A program made the translations under genes and the position numbers. Source: Arcuatula senhousia (lineage: Eukaryota > Mollusca > Bivalvia > Mytilida > Mytilidae). Taken from it: a stretch of 64,000 bases of DNA. Every line of letters begins with the position of its first letter. The first letter of the stretch is position 1. The stretch spans positions 12,604,001 through 12,668,000 of the forward strand of contig OZ020317.1 in assembly GCA_963971305.1 (NCBI GenBank). The letters run 5' to 3'. Of this stretch, positions 1 to 13,200 are shown piece by piece. The notes beneath the pieces are model-generated. The model saw nothing but the letters and a program-made list of their open reading frames with translations, did no database searches and had not been told where the DNA came from.

Positions 1-1059
1 TGTGGGTCTTTAGTCTGCAGCATACACACCAATGTTAAATTTCCTTTTAGTGGGACATCAAATTTCGTGGTTCAAGGCTACTCACGAAAACCACGAAAAT
101 TTATACCCCACGAATAATAATGAAACCACAGTAAGTACGTGTATTGAGGGTCGAGAAATCATTTAGTCCTGGAATCTGTTTCTCCCATGAAATGTTTGAG
201 AACACATCTAAAATTTAGAAAAGGCGGGAAAAATTATGTCAAACTTAGACCACCACCATATGATTACGTTTTTACATGCAATTCTTCAAAACAATTAAAT
301 ACTTTTGCTATGAATGTAAGAAAATGAATAAATCTTAAAACCATTATCAAAATCTGTCAAAGTCAAAATTGGCCAGATTTTGTTTAATAGGAGGTTGGGG
401 AGCGAAAGACCTGAAATCGAATCCAACATCAACAGACTTTACCATAATACTGTATACCAAATATCGAGTCACTGTGATTAGTAGCTGAGAAAACTGTAAC
501 AGTTAAGATAATTTCTCCCCTGTCGGACTGTCCGCTTCCCACAATTCACCATTTTATAATCAGGAGTTTTCACTCGTTGAAATCAGACCAAAAATGACAT
601 TAAACTACACCAGTGAAAATTTGTTTTGTATATACCAGTACAATATTAAACATCCTAACTTTTAGGAAATATTTATATCTCACCATTGGTAGAATCTGTT
701 CAAGTCAAGCATAAAGAGATTTTATAACAATGTAATTACTATATTTATATTCTTGTAGTTAATTCAGAGGGGGCTAAGAAGCGTCCACACCACTTAAATA
801 GAATTTTTTTATATTTTTTGTATAGAATTTATCAAGCTGCTTAAATTTTTCATGACAAATTTGACATCTTTTACAATTAAGCCCACTCTTTCATTGAACT
901 CTGGGTCCACTTCTGTAGTCATTATAAGATGATGGCAAAAATAATTGACAAGAAAAAAATTCTTTATGATTAAATTCTTAAAATTTTCATAAAACTCATT
1001 TTCTTCTGAACAGAATATATCTTAGGTCTTCTTGAATATTACAATATCTTTTTATATAC
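1..1059. other. Gene B intron (right part), dispersed repeats only
   Basis: No exon with usable splice sites was seen. The stretch holds the end of a palindromic element (1-135), a copy of the AAAGTCAAAATTGGCCAGAT family (349-593) and a copy of the element with an aactctgggtcc-type end (about 765-920). Confidence 0.6.
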
Positions 1060-1280
1060 CTGTGGTTGTTGGCCTTCCACCTTAACTGTAACTTGAATCC
1101 TTCCATTGACCAGTTCTACGCGAAGGAAATCGTCACTGATGCTTGACGTGGTTTGGAAAAGGAATGCTTTACGGAGAAAAGATTTAAATCTCAGGGAAAT
1201 ATCGTTGGTGTGAGATTCCTGTCTCGTCAAGTACTGATAGATGATGTGTTCGTTACCTTGGAAACCACCAATTACAGCAA
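1060..1280 (-). CDS. Gene B exon 7: LamG3, first half
   Basis: 221 nt, acceptor tttttacag|TTGCTG, donor CCACAG|gtatat, phase 1 to 0. It encodes AVIGGFQGNEHIIYQYLTRQ then AFLFQTTSSISDDFLRVELV. Same size as gene A exon h. The next exon is not in bases 1-1059, so the gene continues off the left edge. Confidence 0.85.
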
Positions 1281-4200
1281 CTGTAAAAAACAAACTAAAG
1301 TGTCAGTCAAACAGACCAAAATTTACATATGTTTTCAGGATTTTTTCTTAATTCTAATCTCAATAACTGTGAAATTGTCACAAAATCTTTAAAACAAATA
1401 AGTCACGAAAATTAGTGTTAGGCAGATGTCTCTATTGCTTCAGTTAAACATGAATGTATTGATTGGTTACTTATTGGTTAAAAAAAATCTACATTTGCCA
1501 ATTTATGAAACTTTAAAATATATCAAAAATATTCTGAAAATTTAAGTGTTGCGTTTTTAATGGCTCTCAGTATAAATGTAAGATTGAAAAATATGTTCCA
1601 TCAACTCAATAATTCTACTGGGGTGGGTAGGTTCAGATGAAATCAGGATCATATGAGCCAGGAAAAAGCACTATTAAAAACGGGAATATTTGGAAAATCG
1701 AAACCCTCAATCGAACCCCCCCCCTGAAAAAATTCTGCCTACAGATATGAGAATAATAACCCTTACAGAATAAAGAATAACGTGAAAAATGGCAAAAACC
1801 TTTACAGAATAAAGAATAACGTGAAAAATGGCAAAAACCTTTACAGAATAAAGAATAACGTGAAAAATGACAAAAACCTTTACAGAATAAAGAATAACGT
1901 GAAAAATGGCAAAAACCTTTACAGAATAAAGAATAACGTGAAAAATGGCAAAAACCTTTACAGAATAAAGAATAACGTGAAAAATGACAAAAACCTTTAC
2001 AGAATAGAGAATAACGTGAAAAATGGCAAAAACCTTTACAGAATAAAGAATAACGTGAAAAATGGCAAAAACCTTTACAGAATAAAGAATAACGTGAAAA
2101 ATGACAAAAACCTTTACAGAATAGAGAATACAGGGCAAAAAATTAACAGAATACAGAATTGAGGACACCCCCATCCACAACCTCTATTATGGGATACTGT
2201 GAAAGTATTAATATTCGTTGGGTACCAATTTTCATGGTTTTTCCTGGGTCAGGCAAACAACGAAATAAAACTACAAATGAACAATGAATTTTATATTGCT
2301 TTATTAGAGAATCTCTTAAAACCACGAATTCATCATTCCCCTAATATTCAGTTTACTCTGAAACCACGAAAATTGATACCAACGAAAATAAGTACAGTCG
2401 AACCTCGATGTGTCAAACTCGGATAATTCGAATACTCGGTTTACTCGAACTATTTTGAAAGTCCCGGCAAAATTCCCGTTAGCCCAATGCATTTTTACCT
2501 TTGATTACTCGAACTCTGATAGTTCGAAATCTCGGTTAAGTCGAGGTATTTTGGCAGTCCCCACGCTTTGAAAATAATAGTAATTAACCTAATGATTACT
2601 CGAAGCCAACTTTTCAAATTCTTTGATGACATTTTAATTGATTTGTGACCGCTGTATAGCTTCAAAAGGTGTTAATCAAGAGTTGTTTATTTAATGATTG
2701 GACACGTGTGTATTCATGTGTAACTGTTTGATCTGATCACCCAAGCGTTTAAAACATCATGGTAATTTGTGTGTTTAATCTGAGTAGACGAATTTAATCA
2801 GCAAAGCCGGTATTTTAATCATGTTTTAGTTTCAATACATAAATACCAATGATTAATTGATATTTCTAATAAAATAAAATAAATCGGCGTCATCTCAAGA
2901 AGAAACTCAACTCAACTTCCACCATTACTAGTGACTTACAACATACGTATTAATTCGTTTCGTAACGGATTTTGTATTTTCAATGTTTGAATGGTTGATT
3001 GCATCATATGATGTTGATTTCAAGATTGGAATAAATTTTTAAAACATGTTTTATCTAATAATTTATTTCACACAAAGTAATCTCTTGACACGATGACGCG
3101 TCTTCAAACACACAAAACACAACAAAATGCGAGATACAATTTGACATGGAAGATGGTACATTAACAAACGACGGAAGATTTTACTTTGAGTTTATTCTTA
3201 ACTTGGATGAGTCGAACCTCTGATAACTCGAATACTTTTCAATGGTCCCCTCGACTTCGAGTTAACGAGGTTCGACTGTACTTTAACAGTACCACAATAC
3301 TTACAATTTTCACATCTGACTCCAGCCCATCCTGTTCCGGCACAATCACATGTATATCGGCCCACTCCATTGTAACACAAGCCGTTCAAACAAGGCCGCC
3401 TGACGTCACATTCCTTATTCATATCAACACAGCCGAGACGGGCAAATACGGCAGGGCCGACATCTCTGATTGGACCTATCATGTTGGTATCTGAAAATTT
3501 TTCTGAAATCAATGAATTCTTAATTCATATTATCATAATCCTTGTATCTGATTTTTGAGAGCCCTTGATTGGAAATAAAGCTATTCTTATTCTTATGAAC
3601 ACAGCCAAGTCGGGCAAATAGGGCAGGGCAGCCATATTGGTATCTGAAATTTTTTTAGAATCAATGTATTCTTAATTCATAGAATCATAATCATTGTATC
3701 TGATTTTTGAGAGCCCTTGATTGGAAATAAAGCTATATTCTTATTCTTATGAACACAGCCAAGCCGGGCAAATACACCAGGGCCGACACTTCTAATTGGG
3801 CAAGCCATATTGGTATCTGAAAATTTATATAAATCAATGTATTCTTAATTCACATTTTAATTATCATTGTATCTGATTTTTGAGAGTCCTTGATTGGAAA
3901 TAAAGCTATTCTTATTCTTATGAACACAGCCAAGCTGGGCAAATAGGCCAGGGCTGATATCTCTGATAAGGGCCTGCGATATTGGTATCTGAAAAATTTC
4001 ATGAAATTAATTGTATTCTTAATTCATATTATCATAATCATTGTATCTGATTTTTGAGAGTCCTTGATTGGAAATAAAGCTATTCTTATTCTTATCAACA
4101 CAGCCAAGTCGGGAAAATAAACCAGGGCCGACACCTCTGATAGGGCAGGGCCAGCCATATTGGTATCTGAAAATTTTTATGAAATCAATGTATTCTTAAT

Positions 4201-7200
4201 TCATATTATCATAATCATTGTATCTGATTTTTGAGAGCCCTTGATTGGAATTAAAGCTATTCTTATTCTTATTCTTATCAACACAGCCAAGCCGGGCAAA
4301 TATGCCAGGGCCAATATCTCTGATAGGGCCAGCCATATTGGTATCTGAAAATTTTTATGAAATCAATGTATTCTTAATTCATATTATCATAATCATTTTA
4401 TCTGATTTTTGAGAGCCCTTGATTGGAAATAAAGCTATTCTCATTCTTATGAACACAGCCAAGCCGGGGAAATACACCAGGGCGGAGATCTCTGATAGGG
4501 CCTGCCAGGTTTGTATCTGATAAATGTTACAAAATCAATGTATTCCTAATTCATATCAACACAGTCAAATTTCATTCATATAAACAAAGCCAAGTTTTTT
4601 TTCATATAAGATTGTCTTTAATTTCTTTGTTATGTTTCTACCTTATTTAGAACACTACCTCCAAGTTTCGACATTTGAGACTGAGCAAATCCATTAGGTA
4701 CATGTAATTGATTTTTTCAATCATGCCCTTTATTTTTGTTCTCTTTTACATATTTTGGCAGATAGAAAAAAAAACACTTTTATTATAAAGACCTATCATG
4801 AGTCTGTTTAATTTGATTTTTACTGCAATAAAAGTTAAACTAGCTTACTTAATCCTTCTAACTTCAAATCGGCAATACATCCAAGGAATGCACTGTATGT
4901 AGACCATATGTACCATGACTTAAAATCCTCTGGGAATGATCCAAGGTAGATTCCATTGTTGAAATACGCTTGTGTCATTTCTTCATGGGTAAGCTCTAGC
5001 GTCTTCTCAATGCTATTGAAAGATATAAATAGTCTACGATCCCTTATTTCAAGTTTGATATTTTGCCATGTGCCATCACTGACGAGGACGTCTGATATCA
5101 GTATACGACGAGTTCTTGAGCCGAAATCGCTTATGAAGTATAATTTTCCGTCATAAACTTCAAACGCCATGAAAAGTGAGTTTGATGCCTGTTTACGTCT
5201 AAGGAAGAATAGAATACCATTGGATTCAAGGGTTCTAAATCGAAACGAGATTATCCCTCCTGATCTCATATCAATAAAGGCATGTTCATTAATATGGAGT
5301 ATACCTGCCTGGATAAAACTTATGGTATTGATAATTGTAAGTATTGAAGGTCTTGGAGGGTTTGTAATTATAGGTGGACGAGGAGTGGTTGGTCGCCGTG
5401 TAGGTGGGATATATGGCGTGGTACGAGTTTGGTCTGGTGTTATTGGTTGCCCTGGTACGATGATGTCAATTCCTGTCGTCCCACCACTGCCGCCATGGAT
5501 TTGAGTGATGTACTGCATGAGACTTATTCTCATCAGAAGGTTTGGTAGATTTTTTACATACAAGATCTGAAAATACAAAATATATTAAAAACAATCTGTC
5601 AAAGTCAAAAATGGCCAGATTTCCTTAAACATGAAGCAGGTGAGCGAAAAACCTAAAATAAATTCCTACAATATGGGACCTCACCCTGAGGCTATATAAC
5701 AAATATTAAGTGGCTGTGATTAAAAGTTGCTGAGAAAGATGTAATGGAAATTTTTTCCCCGCCTGAACCATCTGACATTTCTTTTACGTACAAAATCTGA
5801 AAATACAAAAAAGATTAAAAAATAAGATGCATACCATTTAATGAAAATGTTCTTATGCAAATAAATATTGTCTATTGTCTTCTTAAAATTTGACAATCGG
5901 ACAGACAGAAAACCAAGGTTAATGCAATACTAGTGAGGTTATATTTTCAAAAATTCACTCACTTTGGTAATACCACAGTAATAACTTTGGGTGGTCGCAC
6001 AGTTTGGTAAGAATAGGACTACCAATAGAGATACACATTGACCCCCAACCTCCCCCTGTCTGGAGATGATCTCTCAAACACTCAGGCGCGGATTCAGAGG
6101 GGGGTGAGGCGCGTGCACCCCCTTAAACTGGCGATAATTGTATATTTACCGGTATGCATAAAACACATTTAAAAAACACTTTAAAAAAATTCGTATGTCG
6201 CTCCGACATACGAAAAAAATGTCCACCCCCCCCTAAACTAAAATGTTCATGCCCCCCCTAAACTAAAATCCTTGACACGCCCCTGACACTCACCTTAGTT
6301 ATACCACCATTATAACTGTGGGTTATCACATGATCAGTGTAATCTATGGGGGTACCACCCAGGTACACATCACCTCGCCCAATGAGCTGAATCACTCGGT
6401 TTGTTGTTATGGTGCCGACAAATTCTTCATCAATGTAAAAATTAATCTGAAAAGTATGAACAAAATGTGGTGGTGTTTTAAAAATTTGTGAATCTATCAA
6501 TAGTGATGCAATATCTAAACTCATGTTTTGGAAAACTTTGTTGTTGCACTGAAATGAAAATTGGAACAATTAATATAAATTTTAATTTCTTGTATAATTT
6601 GTACTTGTAGTTAATTCACATTTGGGGCTAAAGGTGAATATTGCTGTTCTTTCCTTTTTTCTCATAAAAGAACTAATGCATACATTCTAATTGACCTAGC
6701 ATGCGATGTTCCTATTAAATTGACCAGGAGAGAACAATTTTTCTCTTGCCCTAATTCTGTGTCACACTTCTTTGGGAAAACAATCACACACTAAAACATC
6801 ATGCCAGACCTGTCAAGTGTCACGCAACTCTTGTGAGATTCGCACATCTAGTCGGCAATTTGGCAGCAAATTTCTTTGATCTTTTTATTTTTTCCTTTGA
6901 TCTTTCAATTTTCGTCGAATCTCACGCATGCTGCTCATAAAACTTGACAGCCCTGTCATGCCCATATTGCTCTATAAGTAATTACCACTCTGCCAAATCT
7001 GTCCATCCTGAAGGTATGCCACACCCAGTCATTCAGGTCTTTAATTCTTCTGGAGCTGAGTTTGATTTCCTGTATCTGTCCATTTCCTTCATCTACATGG
7101 AACATCAAGTATCCATCCTAGTAAATAAAATTACATGTGACCTTATGTAAAAGTGCATGTGACCTTATGTAAAAGTACATCCGACCTTAGGTAAATGATG

Positions 7201-10200
7201 TAAAAGTACATGTTACCTATGATAAAGTACATGTGACCTCTTATTGAAATATATTCAATCTTTAAAAAACAAATACCTAAAAATTTGCCTGCTTTGAAAA
7301 ATATATAAACCTGTAAGTAAAATATAAAATATAAATGTACATACTGTACTTACTTTCAATAACAACAGAAAAGTTCAAGTATACCAAGTTAGTCTGAAGC
7401 GGGGCCAAAATACATAAATACATGAATTAATTTATACCTCAATACATTTTTAACCTTATGACTGTTAAAAATTTCAAGGCAAAGTTATTATGGTTTAATA
7501 GTAAAAAAAAAAAAACTTGTAAAGCTACAAAAAAATAAGTCAGATATTTATACATGTAAAAACAAGAGCAAAAAATACAGTAAAGTAAAATGTGTGTACT
7601 TTTGATTTTTTTATATGACAAGTTTATAACTAATAAATTAATGAAAGAACTAAGAAATAAATAACTACTAAAAAAGTAATTATGATTAATTAAGTAAATA
7701 AATAACAAGAGGCACCCAGGAGCCTGAATCGCTCACTTGAACTACACAGACACATATATTTTGTAGATATTATTGTGCATAACCATATGGGATTAAAATT
7801 TCTGAAATATCTTGGTTAGTTTTCAAGATATTGGGCTTAATAAATGCAAAATTTGGCAAAAATTAGGAAAAAACGGCAATAACTCCCACATCAGCAGTCA
7901 GATCTTTTCCAAAATTTCAGCACAGGTTTTTTTAATTCTTGCACAATTTTGATATCTAAAACCATTTTTGAGTTATCAGCAAAAAAATGCAATTTACCCC
8001 TATGTTCTATTTTTAGCCATGGGGGCCATGTTTTTTGACGAATCAAAAATCTGAACAATAGAGTTGTAGCATATAAGCTATTCAACAAGTGTGCCAAGTT
8101 AAGATGCAGTTGGTCTTACGGTGTAAGACAAGTTAATCTTTGAAATCCAGGGAAAAAGTAATGAAAAATGGTAAATTTTGTTGTTTTAAGGACAATAACT
8201 CCTAAAAGAAATGGTCCTACAGCTTTGATCTAATACTTGAAATGTAGATCTTAATGTGCTTGATCATATGCAATTTAAATTTTTGAAATATCTTGTATAG
8301 TTTTCAAGATATATGGCTAAACAAGTGAAAAATTTTGAAAAAATCCAGAAAAAGGGCAATAACTCTTACATCGGTTGTTTGATCTTCTTGAAACTTTCTA
8401 AGCAGGTAGATCTTGAGATGCTGATCACTTTTGTCTCCCATCAGAATTTTGATATCTGTAACCATTTTTGAGTTATTAGCAAAAAACTGCAATTTACACC
8501 TAGGTTCTATTTTTAGCCATGGCGGCCATATTTTTTGACGAATCAAAAATCTGAACGATAGAATTGTAGCATATATGCTATTAAACAACAGTGCCAAGTT
8601 TGGGTAAAGTTGGATATATGGTGTCAGACAAGTTAATCTTTGAAATTCAGGGGAAAAGTAATGAAAAACAATAAATTTTGACGCTTTAAGGGCCATAACT
8701 CCTAAAAGAAATGGTTCTACAGCTTTGAGCTAATTACATGAAATGTAGATCTTGATGTGCTCAATCATGTGCAATTTGAATTTTTAAAATATCTTGTATA
8801 CTTTTCAAGATATAGGGCTTAATAAGAGCAAAATTTTGAAAAAATCCAGAAAAAGGGCAATAACTCCTACATCGGTTGTTGGATCTTCTAGAAAATTTCT
8901 ACGCAGGTAGATCTTGAGGTGCTGATCACTTTTACCGTAGCCAGAGTTTTGATATCTGTTACCGTTTTTGAGTTATTTGCAAAAAACTGTAATTTGACCC
9001 CCCTGTTCTATTTTAAGCCATGGCGACCATGTTTTTTTACGAATCAAAAATCCGAACGATAGTTTGTACACGTAATGCCACTAAACAACTATACCAAGTT
9101 TGGTTGCAATTGGACTTATGGTGTCGGACAAGTTAACATTTGAAAAATTGTTTACAGACGACGACAGACGACGACGACGACGACGGACGCCAAGTGATGG
9201 TAAAAGCTCACATGGACCTTCGGTCCAGGTGAGCTAAAAAAGAGGGAAATGGGAGGGTAAAATAAATGAAACAGTCATGGAAACAAATATGGGGAGGGAA
9301 GGATGGGAGTAGGCAGTGGTGGATCCAAAGTGGGGGGGGCAAAGGGGCATCTGCCCCTTTAATTGAGAATTTTTTAATTTTTTGTATAAAATTGACCAAG
9401 CTACTTTAAAGGTTCATAAAAAAATTGAAATTTTCAGCAATTACGCCCCCTCTTTTGTTGAACTCTGGATCCAATGTATGAGCAGTTTTAGAGCTTTGTT
9501 TTGATAAGAAAAATAATGATAAGAATAAGATAGCACTACAAAAAGAAGCAAAACTTAAATAAAAACAAAATCTAATCTAAATAATAGCAAAACATAGGAA
9601 ATATTCTATGCAATGATAAGGTGGTCATCAACAAAAAAATATAAACTGTGCAAATGAAAATGACATATGAAAAATGTTATTAGGAAGGAGAATTCATTTA
9701 AAATTTTTCACCAAAGTAAGTTTTTTTCTACAACACTAACTATAAACTGTAATTTATGAATTAATAGAATAATTAGTAATAATCAAATCTGTTTACACAT
9801 CAGAAATTCTGAAAAATTATGAAGGTTAGTGAAAAAGATCTCTTGCCTCAGCCATCGGTTTTCATAATTTTCATTAAAATTTTTTTACTATTGTTTGAGC
9901 AACAATTAAACTAGTCAGCCTCATAAAGGTGTATGTTCACAAAGGACAATTATTGGTCATGTAATTGGGCTGATTTTTCATGTTACAGTAATTGATATGG
10001 ATGTAGTGAAAATAACTCACAGGATACCTATTTTTAACATTTATAACAGTTTTCTCGTGATAAAATTGTGCTGTTTCTTTTGGTCGCATTTTAAAGATGG
10101 AAATAAAAAGGAAAATCTTAATTTTTCTCGATTTTTTACCACTTTTCACAACTAACATGATTAAGGTGCCAAAATCAAACTTGGCCGCATGCTCTGACCC

Positions 10201-13200
10201 AGGCAGATTTTTGTATATTAATTTAATATTTTAAAAAAGGTGATTATTTTAACCAAAAGATAATTTTGGTCAGAATATGCGGCCAACATGATATGATATT
10301 CATCATTTCTTACCAAAAAAGGGGCTAAATTTGTCCAACAAAAAAAAGAATGAATTTCATCAACTTAAAAAGTATCTGCTGTTTACCAAAGTAAACAATT
10401 CATGCACCATTGGTAAATTTCTAAAGTATAGTGCCGTGTGGAGGTCGTAGAAAGCTTCCCCGTGCTTCAGTTGTATGCTCTTATATATTTTCGAGTACTG
10501 GAATATGTGTTGGAAAGACACAGTTTTCATATTTCCTAAATTTGACAACGTTTGGCTATTTCTTTAAAATTTGTTAAATTTATCTGTTTGGTCATTGTTG
10601 TAATATTTTTGGCTTCTGGTTTTGTTTAATCAGATCTAATACTCTAACGGTTTTCCAAGTTTTCTACTCCTAGCGTGTCTGATGAAGGTTAATCCAGAAA
10701 AGCGCTTCACACGCAGTGAAATTTTGCTGTTGTACATTTATCAAAATCATTTCAATATGTGGATCGTGTCTTTCTGGCACATATTCCATATTCTTTTGTT
10801 TTAATATTATAACAATGCTAGCAACATTATATCAACACTGTCCTCTATTTGAAATTTAGGGCCGTTTTTGGCCCTTTCCGAACATACTCTTTTAGGTTTG
10901 TATGTTAATTTCATCCAAGCCTGTACTCAAATGGGGGTTGGGATGGTTTGAGGAGAAAATACTTAAATTCCTAACAATTTTTCATCAAATTCTTGCTGCA
11001 ACACCAAGTTACATGCCAAAGTTTTCCAAAAGTTCCATGTAAATGCAACTCCTTAAAAATAAATTTGAGCACATGCAAGCCTGTCAATGACTGTCATATA
11101 ATTCTAATGTCATATGTAATTATTTTCAGTTGTTAACTTACTTTGCTTCTTATTTTTTGTGTTTCAGGGGTCTTTGTTTAAATGTTGCTTTGGTTTTTGT
11201 TTTGTTAAAGTTCAATTACCTATTAAGCATATATTGTTAAGAATTTCTTTGTTTTATTCTTACAATTTATCTTTAACTTAAGGGTTAAAGGGAAAAAACC
11301 CATTTCTTTATGCTCAAATGATCTCCTTTTTAACATGTAAAGTATGATATTGACCCGGGGTCAATAGTAACCTATATTACATGCCTGGGAGGTCAATATC
11401 AGTTTTATCCACCTATAAATGACAAGATACATGTTAAATGACTTTGCATGAGAAATGGTGACGTCAGGCACACTACATTAAGTTTGGCTAACTGGAACAA
11501 GAAAGATGAGAATTTCTGAATATCTTCTAGTAATTCAAGTTCAAACTAAAGAGCAATTGTTAAGATATACTGTAAACCAACTTGTTTTCACGAGTGATTC
11601 ATTTTTGGGTCTTTCGCGATGAACAGAAATTTGCGAAAATTAATCGTCACGAAAAGACTCATTTTTTTAGTAATTAATATAATAAAATGTAACGAAGACT
11701 CAAGAAGATACATAGTCGTGCAATCACCCTCTGACATAAAAAACGTGAAATAAAATGTTCACGAAGAAAAGTTGGTTTACAGCATTTCTTTGATTTTATG
11801 TCTAATTTGGTCTCTTATTTATCTGAATATTATCTATTTACAGTGAAACCTTTCTAAACCAAACTTTAAATACTGTGGTTTCATTATTATTCATAGGGTA
11901 TCAATTTGATTAACTTGACCCACAAAATTTGATATCCCACGAAAAAGGTAATTTAATATTGATCTTTATGCTGTAGACTTCAGAACCATGAATTTAAGAA
12001 TCCATGAAATGGTCCTTTTTCATCAAAACAGGAAAATTGGTACCATTGAAAATAAATGAATCCACAGTTCTCCAAACTTGATTTAAAGTCCCTTCTTTAT
12101 CTTCTTCACATTTTACAGCAGTACACACCAAACCCCTAAACAGATTATTCAGTCTCAAAGCAGGGGTTCAAACTGCTACAACTGCACTTATTTTTTGCAA
12201 ATTTACGATTCCAACCAATTTCACAGGTATTTAATTTCCTGTTTCCTGAATATTATCCTATTTATTTCAAACTTTCATATATATTATTTCATTTTGCGGG
12301 TATTTAATTTTGTGAAAAACGTCTCACTGTGAAATCCATGAAAATAAATACCTCACAAAAATAAGTAAATTTGCAGTAACATTTGAGAGAAAAAGGTCCA
12401 GGACTTTTTGAAATTTCATGAAAGTCCACCAGATATTATTGAAAAGTCCTCATGGTCCTCAATAGGAGACTGAGTAACTGTAAATACATGGACCAGGGAT
12501 TTTGTAAATAGAATTTCAAAGGTCCTGAATCAACAATTGAGGGTCCCAGACCTCGGACCAGTGCTAATTTGAACCCCTGTAAAAAAGTTCAGTTTAGACC
12601 GGTTACACTGTCTTTATATTTTATTTATTTAAATGTATATATTTTTCATAAAATAAAATGGGACATGTCTTTGATTAAGATATTCAGATTTATCAATTAA
12701 CATTCTGAAAGAAAGATAAAATGTATAAAGAATACAAAATACTAAACAAAATTGCTTAAATATTGCTTCTTTAATACAGTTGTCTTTCCTAAAGCTTTGT
12801 TTTCATCCAGTTAAAAAAAAATATAAAAAAAATTGGAATCCCACATTATGAGACCCTACCCTGATGCTGAACACCAAATATCAAGTTGGTGTGATAAGTA
12901 GCTGCTGAGAAAACTGTTATAAAATTTCTTTCCTGCCTGCCTGCCAGCCGCCCCATATTTACCATTTTATAACCTGGATTTTTCACTAAGTGAAATCAAG
13001 CCAAGAATTATGTGAGCAAGCACACAAAAGATACTCCCTACTTTGAATTCAACTATATGTTTCAAAAAATGTGGAATTGCCTCCCCTAAATGAAATCCAA
13101 GAGGAATAAAATTTCTTCATGCATGTAAAGTTTCAACAAATCCTTCCAATTGGTTTAGGAGGAGTTGCCCTTAAAAGATATGCTGATAGACAATTGGACA

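Noticed and set aside
1707..2180. 157- and 126-residue repeat frames on opposite strands
   Set aside because: Both arise from a 39-bp intronic minisatellite whose unit is a multiple of three.
7439..7708. 89-residue hydrophobic minus-strand frame
   Set aside because: Phe/Tyr/Leu-rich reading of AT-rich intron sequence; no conserved features.
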